This document shows, in pieces, positions 35,042-42,433 of a stretch of DNA of 47,906 nucleotides. Under the pieces are notes generated by a model that saw only the letters and a list, made by a program, of their open reading frames with translations, was not told the DNA's origin and searched no databases. The translations under genes were made by a program, and so were the position numbers. Source of the stretch: Sulfuricella sp035530375 (lineage in GTDB: Bacteria; Pseudomonadota; Gammaproteobacteria; Burkholderiales; Sulfuricellaceae); assembly GCA_035530375.1 (NCBI GenBank), contig DATKUY010000059.1, positions 1 through 47,906 on the forward strand. The letters run 5' to 3'. The stretch's first letter is position 1. The number at the start of each line of letters is the position of its first letter.

Positions 35042-35992
35042 GTGGGGTTAGATGTTGCCTACAGCATAGAAGCGGACGATTACATAGATCCCGATCGAGC
35101 CTATGACCTTTATTGGTCGGGGGCGATTACAGATAAACACAAATTCATGTGCCCAGGCACGAATTGTACGGCACAAGTTACATGTGCAAACTTGACAGAA
35201 GAACTCCAAAGTATGCGGGTTGTCCCGCATTATCGTGTTTATGGTAAGAACCACTCAACTGAATGCGAAGTATTCAATGAGAAGCCCCTCGGATTAAATT
35301 ATGAAGACGTCGAAAAGTCGGAAGAGCGGGTTACGGTTGATCAATCGATTGTCGACCAGTTTTTACTGCAAAGGCCAAGCACCTACTACGATGAGCGGGT
35401 TCCACCGAAGGAGCCTAGTAAGACCGTTGCCAAGACAGTGTCGATTGCGAAGCGCAAGGCTGATGCAAGGCTACGAGAGATAGGTAGTGTAAGCAAGATT
35501 TACTCTGTCCGATCTGTAGTCAGCCGATTCATCAGGTACAAAAAAGACGGAAGTCTAGAGCAACGACGCCTCAATATCCTCGGTAAAGATGTTCCATATC
35601 GAAGCGTGTTTAAGTGCGTCTGGGAGCAAGACCTTTCCTCGCTCCCAGAGTATCCAATAATTTACTATGGGTGGGCTTACGTTAATCGGCTCAAATCGAA
35701 CCGAGGATACCAAATTAAATTCAAGAAAGAGCTTCAATTTGGCGGGGGGCGCCTCACAACAACCGCCATGATCGGTGATCGGCTAATTGATAGTTATAAA
35801 ATTAAGAAGCTGGTCTCTACACGCCTTGAAAAGATCGTTGCAGCAGAAAATCCTACTGCCTTCGTGTTTGTCTATTCGAGGCCGGTTCGGAATGTGTCTG
35901 GCGATCGCGTGTTTGCAAATTTTGAAATAACCAACCTGGATATGATTGATATCAACTACGAATGCCCACTACCAAAAGCATATAACAAGTAA
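35042..35992 (+). CDS. Cassette gene 1: unknown protein with Cys/His metal-site pattern
   Basis: The 316-aa protein has no family I can name. Its N-terminus holds C37, C42 and C48 (FMCPGTNCTAQVTC), then H63 and H71-x3-C75 (YGKNHSTECE), a plausible zinc site like those at the front of some CoiA-like and phage-defence nucleases. The rest is basic, with no membrane helix. GTG 35042 is set by AAGGAGGA seven bases upstream. The gene is clearly more AT-rich than its neighbours, and its stop codon lies inside an attC-type site, so it looks like an integron cassette gene. Confidence 0.72.
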   Translation: MGLDVAYSIEADDYIDPDRAYDLYWSGAITDKHKFMCPGTNCTAQVTCANLTEELQSMRVVPHYRVYGKNHSTECEVFNEKPLGLNYEDVEKSEERVTVDQSIVDQFLLQRPSTYYDERVPPKEPSKTVAKTVSIAKRKADARLREIGSVSKIYSVRSVVSRFIRYKKDGSLEQRRLNILGKDVPYRSVFKCVWEQDLSSLPEYPIIYYGWAYVNRLKSNRGYQIKFKKELQFGGGRLTTTAMIGDRLIDSYKIKKLVSTRLEKIVAAENPTAFVFVYSRPVRNVSGDRVFANFEITNLDMIDINYECPLPKAYNK

Positions 35993-36035
35993 ATGCAGTT
36001 GACCGCTGGCGCGTCGGCTGATTTATTCGTTAGGC
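35983..36035 (+). other. attC recombination site (complete)
   Basis: The right core is GTTAGGC (36029-36035), matching GTTRRRY. The left box TAACAAGTAA (35983-35992) pairs with TTATTCGTTA. The inner boxes CAGTTGAC and GTCGGCTG pair with two G:U pairs around the loop CGCTGGCGC. Size and order of boxes match short attC sites such as that of the aadA cassette. The three bases left of TAAC do not complement the right core, so the left box is degenerate. Confidence 0.75.
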
Positions 36036-36064
36036 GGCTTGATATGGTCATTAGCGAGGATCAA

Positions 36065-36571
36065 ATGATTTCAAATCGAGAACTATATGCTGCTCAAATT
36101 CAGCTAATTGTCCATGCTGAGGCGACCTCTTGGAATCGCCTCTACAATTTCCTAATGGGGAATACCATTCTCGTGCTCGCGTGGGCGACTATATACGCGT
36201 CGAGCCATCGTTCGCTCGTTGGCGATTTTGTCTTGTCGGCCATTTGCATAATGGGCGCAGCTAGTGGTATTGCGTGGTCAAAATTGGGTGTGCGCTCACG
36301 AAGAATCCTAGACGAGTACATGAATCAAGCGCGCGCAATTGAAGGTGATAGCGCCGCATGGGAAAAGAGCGTTAAGAATGAATCGAAGCCAATCACACGC
36401 ACACATTCTTTCACTGGCGAGGCTTCGAAGGATGAGGTGAAGTGCATTTCGAAGGAGTACGAAACCAGTTCCTATCTATTGAAATGCACGCCATGTGCTT
36501 TCACCATCTTCTACGTGTTCTTACTTCTTGCCACGTGGTTTGATGCGTTGTTCTGCCGAGCCGCTGCCTAA
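36065..36571 (+). CDS. Cassette gene 2: small two-to-three-helix membrane protein
   Basis: The 168-aa protein has a soluble N-terminus (NRELYAAQIQLIVHAEATSW, then NRLYNFL), two close membrane helices (NTILVLAWATIYASS; FVLSAICIMGAASGIAW), a hydrophilic middle and a C-terminal helix (FTIFYVFLLLATWFDALF). The pattern recalls SLATT/RipA-like membrane proteins; this is tentative. The frame is open to 35993, but that start would lie inside the attC site. ATG 36065 is chosen because GCGAGGA lies just before it; ATG 36044 is also possible. The TAA stop is embedded in GCCTAAC, the left box of the next attC. Confidence 0.68.
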   Translation: MISNRELYAAQIQLIVHAEATSWNRLYNFLMGNTILVLAWATIYASSHRSLVGDFVLSAICIMGAASGIAWSKLGVRSRRILDEYMNQARAIEGDSAAWEKSVKNESKPITRTHSFTGEASKDEVKCISKEYETSSYLLKCTPCAFTIFYVFLLLATWFDALFCRAAA

Positions 36572-36606
36572 CATGGCGGTCAACCGGATCTGCGCAAAAA
36601 ACAAGG
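36566..36606 (+). other. Truncated attC (left half)
   Basis: GCCTAAC (36566-36572) fits the RYYYAAC left core. GGTCAACCGGATCTGCGC follows, a sequence like the left arm of common short attC sites. The expected right arm and GTTRRRY core are absent; the sequence runs into the REP-like repeat at 36607. Confidence 0.55.
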
Positions 36607-36635
36607 TAGCCCGGATGAGCGTAGCGGAATCCGGG
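36607..36635 (+). repeat. REP-like palindromic repeat, copy C
   Basis: TAGCCCGGATGAGCGTAGCG, then GAATCCGGG. It lies 8 bp beyond the ftsK stop codon and replaces the right half of the second attC. It is the parent-like copy of copies A and B near 33260-33414. Confidence 0.8.
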
Positions 36636-36642
36636 ATATGCC

Positions 36643-38961
36643 CTACTCCGCCCCCTTCACCAGCACTTCCCGATTCCCATTGCTCTGCATCGCCGAAACC
36701 AGCCCCGCCCGCTCCATCTGTTCGATCAGGCGCGCCGCCCGGTTGTAGCCGATCCTGAGCTGGCGTTGCACCAGCGAGATCGAGGCGCGGCGCGATTTGA
36801 GCACGAGCGCCACGGCCTGGTCGTACATCGGGTCGGCTTCTGCATCGCCGCCCGCTTCGCCGCCTTCGCCCTCACCGGCCACTTCCGGCGCGTCGAGGAT
36901 GCCTTCGACGTAATCCGGTGCACCCAGGGCCTTCAGATAGTCCACCACCTTGTGCACTTCGTGGTCGGCGACGTAAGCGCCGTGCACGCGCTGCGGGTAA
37001 CCGGTGCCGGGCGGCAGGTAGAGCATGTCGCCCTGGCCGAGCAGGGCTTCGGCGCCCATCTGGTCGAGGATGGTGCGCGAGTCGATCTTGCTGGAAACCT
37101 GGAAGGCGACGCGGGTGGGGATGTTGGCCTTGATCAGGCCGGTAATCACGTCCACCGACGGGCGCTGCGTGGCGAGCACGAGGTGGATGCCGGAGGCGCG
37201 CGCCTTCTGCGCCAGCCGTGCAATCAGTTCCTCGACCTTTTTGCCGACCATCATCATCATGTCGGCCAGTTCGTCGATCAGCACCACGATGAAGGGCAGT
37301 TCTTCCAGCGGTTCGGGGGCATCCGGCGTGAGGCTGAAGGGGTTAAGTTTCTTCGCGCCGGATTTCTCCCCCTCGCGCACCGCCTGGTTGTAACCGGCCA
37401 GGTTGCGCACGCCCAGCGCCGACATCAGGCGGTAGCGGCGCTCCATCTCGGCCACGCACCAGTTGAGCGCATTGGCGGCGTGTTTCATGTCGGTCACCAC
37501 CGGCGCAAGGAGGTGGGGGATGCCTTCATAGACGGAAAGCTCGAGCATTTTCGGGTCGACCAGGATCAGCCGCACCTTGGCGGGGTCGGCCTTGTAAACC
37601 AGGCTCAGGATCATGGCGTTGATCGCCACCGATTTGCCCGAGCCGGTGGTGCCGGCCACCAGCACGTGCGGCATTTTCGCCAAGTCCGCCACCACCGCCT
37701 TGCCGGCGATGTCCTTGCCCATGGCGATGGTGAGCGGCGAGGCCATGTCGGCGTAAACTTTTGAGCCGAGTATCTCGCGCAGGCGCACCACCTGCCGCTT
37801 GGGATTGGGGATTTCCAGCCCCATGCAATTCTTGCCGGGGATGGTTTCCACCAGGCGGATGCTGACGACCGACAGAGCGCGCGCCAGATCCCTGACCAGA
37901 TTGGTGATCTGGCTGCCCTTCACGCCCACCGCCGGCTCGATTTCATAGCGCGTAATCACCGGGCCGGGGTAGGCGGCGATGACCTTCACCACCACGCCGA
38001 AGTCGGCCAGCTTGCGCTCGATCAAGCGCGAGGTGAATTCCAGGGTATCGGCGCTGAGCGTTTCGGTGTCGGCTTCGGCTTCGTCGAGCAGATTAAGGGG
38101 CGGCAACGGCGAATCCGGCAGGTTGTCGAACAACGGTGCCTGCACTTCACGCTCGGTGAGCGGTATCTGCGGAATATCCGCCACCGGCTGCTCGATATGA
38201 ATCGGCTTGTGCTCGTCAAAGCGTTTTTTCTCCTCGGCCACGACTTCTTCACGCTGATTCAGCGCGACTGAACCGGCGCGGCGATCCTTCCAGGCATCCC
38301 AAGTCTGGATAATCCACTGATAGCTGCCTTCAATTGCGGCGCCGAGGCCCTCCATGAACTTCAGCCACGACATTCCGGTAAACAGGCTGAAGCCCGCCGC
38401 CATGGACAACAACAGCACCAGCGTGGCGCCGGTAAAGCCCAGCCCCCTGGACATGGCGCCGCTGACAACCGCCCCGATCATGCCTCCCGGCGCGAGCGGC
38501 AATGCCGCCTTGAGGCTGTAAAAGCGCAATGCTTCCAGCCCGCTGCTGGCAAAAATCAGCAGGATGAAACCGGTGGTCGCGACGAACAGGGAGCGCCGGT
38601 CGGACAGCCCCGCGCTTTCGATGCGGCGGTAGCCCCACCACACCACGTAAAGCGCAAATGCCACCCACCAGTAGGCGGATAAACCGTAAATATAGAGCAG
38701 CATGTCGGCCAGCCAGGCGCCCATCTCGCCGCCGGCATTGTGGACGGTAAGACGGCTGCCGCTGTGGGACCAACTGGGGTCGGCCTGGTCGTAACTGAAC
38801 AGAACCATGGCCAGATACAGCGCCAGGCCGACCAGCCCAAGCCACTTGGCCTCGCGGAACAGGCCCGCGAGTTTCGGCGAAACCGGCTCGGGCGGCTGTC
38901 TGTGGCGGGTGTTCCTCAAAGAGGGATTTTGTGGTTTTGATGTTTTATTCAGGAAAGCCAT
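36643..38961 (-). CDS. ftsK: DNA translocase FtsK
   Basis: The 772-aa protein couples chromosome dimer resolution to cell division. It has four N-terminal membrane helices (within about 40-205), a short acidic/proline linker (230-300), and the RecA-like motor with Walker A GTTGSGKS (437-444), Walker B FIVVLIDELADM and the C-terminal winged-helix gamma domain (about 705-765, ARLIEQMERAGLVSAM) that reads KOPS and activates XerCD. The short linker is usual outside enterobacteria. ATG 38961 has no strong ribosome-binding site. A partial duplicate of its 3' end lies at 33291-33382. Confidence 0.95.
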   Translation of the reverse strand: MAFLNKTSKPQNPSLRNTRHRQPPEPVSPKLAGLFREAKWLGLVGLALYLAMVLFSYDQADPSWSHSGSRLTVHNAGGEMGAWLADMLLYIYGLSAYWWVAFALYVVWWGYRRIESAGLSDRRSLFVATTGFILLIFASSGLEALRFYSLKAALPLAPGGMIGAVVSGAMSRGLGFTGATLVLLLSMAAGFSLFTGMSWLKFMEGLGAAIEGSYQWIIQTWDAWKDRRAGSVALNQREEVVAEEKKRFDEHKPIHIEQPVADIPQIPLTEREVQAPLFDNLPDSPLPPLNLLDEAEADTETLSADTLEFTSRLIERKLADFGVVVKVIAAYPGPVITRYEIEPAVGVKGSQITNLVRDLARALSVVSIRLVETIPGKNCMGLEIPNPKRQVVRLREILGSKVYADMASPLTIAMGKDIAGKAVVADLAKMPHVLVAGTTGSGKSVAINAMILSLVYKADPAKVRLILVDPKMLELSVYEGIPHLLAPVVTDMKHAANALNWCVAEMERRYRLMSALGVRNLAGYNQAVREGEKSGAKKLNPFSLTPDAPEPLEELPFIVVLIDELADMMMMVGKKVEELIARLAQKARASGIHLVLATQRPSVDVITGLIKANIPTRVAFQVSSKIDSRTILDQMGAEALLGQGDMLYLPPGTGYPQRVHGAYVADHEVHKVVDYLKALGAPDYVEGILDAPEVAGEGEGGEAGGDAEADPMYDQAVALVLKSRRASISLVQRQLRIGYNRAARLIEQMERAGLVSAMQSNGNREVLVKGAE

Positions 38962-39357
38962 TTGGAGATTTTAATTTCGACCCGCGCCAATTGGGGGAAT
39001 TATAGCGCCTTCATACCGATATGTATGCTCAGCCATGAATGACTGTCGAAACGCACGATCCATCATGCGACGTGAAATTCAAATTTAATCCCGGCATGGG
39101 CGGAAGATGGCGGGGTTCGATGGAGATGGCGCACTTCAGGGATAGCAGCGCTTCTGGCTGGCCGGTTTGATGATAGGCGACACCGAGCAGAAACCAGGCC
39201 TGCGCGTTGCCGGGGTTTCTGCTGCGATTCAAGGGTCGGGAATCAGTACAGTCTGCTCTGGCTGGCGCTGACAAAGCAACTTCTCCGCCACTCGGACTCC
39301 CGGAAAATCAGGTAAAGTATGAACAGAGAAATTCCCTGCGCCGCTCGCTGTTCATGT
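38962..39357. other. Intergenic region between ftsK and the FecR-like gene
   Basis: Apart from the TPR fragment described separately, nothing clear is seen. The part next to ftsK should hold its promoter, but no good -35/-10 pair stands out. Confidence 0.45.
39100..39220 (-). pseudogene. Fragment of a TPR protein
   Basis: Within an 81-codon minus-strand frame (39029-39274), one tetratricopeptide repeat can be read: NAQAWFLLGVAYHQTGQPEA, then LLSLKCAISIEPRHLP, with the W-LG-Y-G-A spacing. Sequence on both sides does not continue the repeat and there is no start signal, so it is probably a remnant of a longer TPR gene. Confidence 0.45.
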
Positions 39358-40866
39358 TCAGCAACCGAGGCAACCAACAGCGGGGTTTGCCGTCTTCGTG
39401 TAAACTGCCGCTCCATGAATAGTGGAGCCTAAAATGGTGTTATCTATCATATAAGCAACCCCGGCGCGTGCCGCGTTCGCTCCGGCAAAGAAGCCTTTAG
39501 TATCGGCCGTACAACCCCCACCCCCGCAACCATCAGCGCTGGTGGCGGTAGTGGTAATATTATTATTACCCACGGCATTCCCCGTATAAGTACCGGAGAA
39601 GGCAAGGCCGTAACTATGGTTGCCTATAGCCAGATTGAGCGTACCAGATAAATTCGACGTGCCAAAGTTAACATCAAGCCCCCCCCCCGACACGGTGCCA
39701 GGAGCGACCACACCCGAGAGAAGCGTCGGCGCCGTTGCCCCCGTCAGAGCATAATGGGCAGTCCCGGTCGGCATGACGGCGGTCGGGATGCCCACCACGG
39801 AATGTATCCCCTGGTCTGGGGTAAGCGTGTGCGTGACCGTAGACAAACCCGGTTCGGTGTAGGTGATCGTGCCGTAAAACCGGCCCCAACCGACGATGCC
39901 GTCATAGCCGGACGCAGGAATTGATAAGCCCGTATGCGCATAAGTATTATCGACGGTATCCGTTCCGGAGATCCCCTTAGCCAGCGTGGCGCTGGTAAAA
40001 CTGCTCACGGCGCCGGCAGGCGAACTTCCCTGAATATAATAGACCTGGCTTCCAGACGAGTCGAACACCACGATGCCCGGATAGTCTTTGTCCAAAATTG
40101 TATTCCCGAATGTTGTTCCGGAAACGGCTGCGGCAACCCCGGTTAACACCGTCAACCCGCTGTTTACTGGGCCACCACACGACGTCCCGACACAATCGCC
40201 CGACTTGTATTGATCCTCTTTCGGCGGTGGCGCCGATGTACCGCTACTCATGGGAGCAGGGGAAGTGGCCGGTTTTTCGAAAGTCAGCCTGGGCACGGTG
40301 TTCATATCCGCCACAAACGCCGACTGGCCTTGCGTAATGATCAGGCTGCCACCCTTGTTGGTCAGGCTGATGATGCCATCGGTCACGCTGATGGAGAGGC
40401 CTTCCGCAAGCATGGCGTTGTAGCCGGTACCGCGAATGCCGATGGTGGCGGCCGGCGTGGCGACCTTGTAGTTGCCGCGATTGACGTGCCCAACCGCACC
40501 GGTAATGGCTCTCAGGCCGCCTTTCAGGAGGCTGAAAAAGCCTTTTTCCTTGCCATCCGTCTTGCCTTCGTACTGGTACTCATCGACACGGAACAGGGTA
40601 TTGGGCTGGAGTGAAATATAGCCGCCATCGGTAAAGCGGATCTGGGCCCGTGCGCCGGCAGCGGTGTTGATTGCCTCACCGGCATTAATCTCGGAACCCT
40701 TTTGCAAGGGCCGTTGACTGCCATCGGCAGCCACCGCCACGACATTGCCGGACACGAAATCCGCGTGGCCTGCGGCAACGCAGTAACCGGTCGCAGGAAA
40801 AGCAGCCGAAACCACGGCCAACAAAATCGCCTCGCGGGTCAACCTTGAATGCTGTTGAGAAAACAC
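39358..40866 (-). CDS. FecR-domain protein with TbpB-like C-terminal barrel
   Basis: The protein (502 aa) starts with a signal peptide (LTREAILLAVVSAAFPATGY...). A FecR domain follows over about 40-190 (ARAQIRFTDGGYISLQPNTL; GTGYNAMLAEG), then a low-complexity linker (about 200-235). The C-terminal region ends in NLSGTLNLAIGNHSYGLAFS and KGFFAGANAARAGVAYMI, which resembles the last strands of TbpB-like beta barrels (GxFxGxxAxxxGG). Such barrels are carried by substrates of Slam-type outer-membrane translocators, and a Slam-like gene lies immediately upstream. GTG 40866 follows GAGAGGAG; a GTG at 40893 is weaker. A G10 tract lies in the coding strand. Confidence 0.75.
   Translation of the reverse strand: MFSQQHSRLTREAILLAVVSAAFPATGYCVAAGHADFVSGNVVAVAADGSQRPLQKGSEINAGEAINTAAGARAQIRFTDGGYISLQPNTLFRVDEYQYEGKTDGKEKGFFSLLKGGLRAITGAVGHVNRGNYKVATPAATIGIRGTGYNAMLAEGLSISVTDGIISLTNKGGSLIITQGQSAFVADMNTVPRLTFEKPATSPAPMSSGTSAPPPKEDQYKSGDCVGTSCGGPVNSGLTVLTGVAAAVSGTTFGNTILDKDYPGIVVFDSSGSQVYYIQGSSPAGAVSSFTSATLAKGISGTDTVDNTYAHTGLSIPASGYDGIVGWGRFYGTITYTEPGLSTVTHTLTPDQGIHSVVGIPTAVMPTGTAHYALTGATAPTLLSGVVAPGTVSGGGLDVNFGTSNLSGTLNLAIGNHSYGLAFSGTYTGNAVGNNNITTTATSADGCGGGGCTADTKGFFAGANAARAGVAYMIDNTILGSTIHGAAVYTKTANPAVGCLGC
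39679..39688 (-). repeat. Poly-G tract (G10) in the FecR/TbpB-like gene
   Basis: Ten consecutive C on plus (G on the coding strand) encode Gly-Gly-Gly in VSGGGLDVNF. A run of this length is prone to slippage, and a change of one base would shift the frame about 110 residues before the stop. Confidence 0.85.
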
Positions 40867-40895
40867 GGCTTTTCTCCTCTCAAAAAATGGCACGC

Positions 40896-42248
40896 CTAGT
40901 TGAAGTTGCGGCGCGCAGTCACGCTGATCACCGTCCGGTCATAATCGTTGACAATGACATTCGAGTCGTTGCGGGTATAACTGAGTTGCGGCGTAATACT
41001 CCAGTTTTTGGCGGGACTGTAGCTAGCTCCGATGCGCAAATCTGCCTGGCTGTCGCGGCGCCCCACCAGGAACAGCGGGTCCTGTCCGCCATAGCTGCGC
41101 TCCTCCACGCTCAACGAACCGAACAGTGCCCACTCGGCAGTGGCTTTCATCTCCCCCCCCGCCCGGATGCCATACAGTTCATGTCCCAGATAAGGAACAT
41201 TCTGCTTTTGTTCCCGTTCCTGCCCGAGATAAGCGCCGATGAACACGATCGGCGCATGTTCGCCACCCAGCGCACGAGCATAGGCCGCGCCCAGGACATA
41301 GCGATCGGCATCTCGCACATCCTGGCCGGGGTAATGCAAATTGGAGTATTGAAAATAGGAGCTGACCTGGCTGTTGCTGTCCAGGTTGCGCAGCCATTGC
41401 GCGGTGGCGCCGGCCGCCTCGCGGTAGAGGTTGTTATCGACGTCGAAACTCTGTAGCTGCAAGGCCAGCGAGTAGTTGTCATCCCCTTTGGTCAAACTGG
41501 CGCCCAGATTGCCGTCCATGCCGCCGGTATCGAACATGTCCTTGGAGGCATTCAAGTGCTGGTTAAAATTCGCACCACCAAACACCGCCCATTCCGGGTT
41601 TATCGGGTGGCGAACACTGAAACCGGCGGCAACGCTGGTAAACGTATCATGCAGTTTCACGCCGGTGGCGTTCAAGGTGAAGATCGACCCGCCGAAGGCA
41701 GGGATCGCGATCTGACCGCTGGCGGCGGCGCTGTTGACGTTGCTGTCATCGCCGATGGCTGCCTCGACATATGCCGTCAGCGTGGTTTTTTCACCGGCAC
41801 GCGCCCGCTCGATGGCATTGAGGAATTTTTCGATAGTGGCATTGACTTCCTTGGGAGGATTCTGGCTCTTGACAGTTTCGAATTCCTGCTTGGACGCGGC
41901 AACCTCACCAGTGGCAAAGTAGGCCTTGGCAATCTCGGCACGCGCCTGCAAATGGTTGGGGTTGACAGCCAATACGCGCTCCAGGGCAAACACCGCTTCG
42001 TTGGCACGTCCGCTGTCCAGCGCGGCGATGCCGAGCAGATAGTCATAATCCGGGTCGCCCGCCCGTTCGGACTGGTGAGGGATCAACAGCGCATAGGCTT
42101 CCTTGGCCTTGCCACTTTTCATCAATTTATCGGCTTGTACAGTCAGGGCATCCTGAGTTGCCAGCGCATTACCCAGACAGAACAGCAATACAGCCCCAAT
42201 CCCCATCTGCTTGGCATGAGCAGCCAGGCGGCAATCGAAAATCCGCAT
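40896..42248 (-). CDS. Slam-like outer-membrane protein (TPR plus DUF560-type barrel)
   Basis: The 450-aa protein has a signal peptide (about residues 1-31, AVLLFCLGNALA), TPR-like helices (about 35-155; YDYLLGIAALDSGRANEAVF and ARAEIAKAYFATGEVAASKQ) and then amphipathic beta strands with aromatic ends to the C-terminus (TLTAYVEAAIGDDSNVNSA; ISVTARRNFN). This is the architecture of Slam proteins, which move lipoproteins or hemophores to the cell surface (type XI secretion). ATG 42248 follows GGGGA. The downstream gene, after 29 bp, is a probable substrate. Confidence 0.78.
   Translation of the reverse strand: MRIFDCRLAAHAKQMGIGAVLLFCLGNALATQDALTVQADKLMKSGKAKEAYALLIPHQSERAGDPDYDYLLGIAALDSGRANEAVFALERVLAVNPNHLQARAEIAKAYFATGEVAASKQEFETVKSQNPPKEVNATIEKFLNAIERARAGEKTTLTAYVEAAIGDDSNVNSAAASGQIAIPAFGGSIFTLNATGVKLHDTFTSVAAGFSVRHPINPEWAVFGGANFNQHLNASKDMFDTGGMDGNLGASLTKGDDNYSLALQLQSFDVDNNLYREAAGATAQWLRNLDSNSQVSSYFQYSNLHYPGQDVRDADRYVLGAAYARALGGEHAPIVFIGAYLGQEREQKQNVPYLGHELYGIRAGGEMKATAEWALFGSLSVEERSYGGQDPLFLVGRRDSQADLRIGASYSPAKNWSITPQLSYTRNDSNVIVNDYDRTVISVTARRNFN
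41153..41160 (-). repeat. Poly-G tract (G8) in the Slam-like gene
   Basis: Eight consecutive C on plus (G on the coding strand) encode part of RAGGEMK. Together with the G10 tract in the partner gene this may allow phase variation. Confidence 0.8.
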
Positions 42249-42349
42249 AATCAATCCCCTTTTGACCCTTGCTTCGTGATATATTTCAAGACATTGATAT
42301 CAGAATAGTTTGATGTGGCTCATTTGTAAACTAGATAACGAAGACATTG

Positions 42350-42368
42350 ATTTAGACTAAGTCTAGAC
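42350..42368. promoter_or_regulatory. Dyad operator upstream of trxB (shared with peroxiredoxin)
   Basis: ATTTAGACTAAGTCTAGAC is a palindrome centred at 42359 (TAGACT-A-AGTCTA), 65 bp before trxB. It matches the peroxiredoxin operator (8704-8722) at 15 of 19 positions, including all of ATTTAGAC and the TCTA half. No -10/-35 pair is certain here. Confidence 0.6.
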
Positions 42369-42433
42369 AATAGGCCCGCCAGCTGCTAAATTAGCGCCTA
42401 CCCCATTTTTATTCGACATTCGAAGAAGGTATT

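Larger units (their letters stand above)
35042..36606 (+). mobile_element. Integron gene-cassette remnant (two cassettes, no integrase seen)
   Basis: Two AT-rich genes in the same direction each end at an attC-type site: a complete one at 35983-36035 and the left part of one at 36566-36606, cut off by a REP-like repeat. No integrase or attI is recognised in the window. The left boundary of cassette 1 is not resolved. This could be part of a cluster of attC sites lacking an integrase, or debris carried from an integron elsewhere. Confidence 0.62.
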
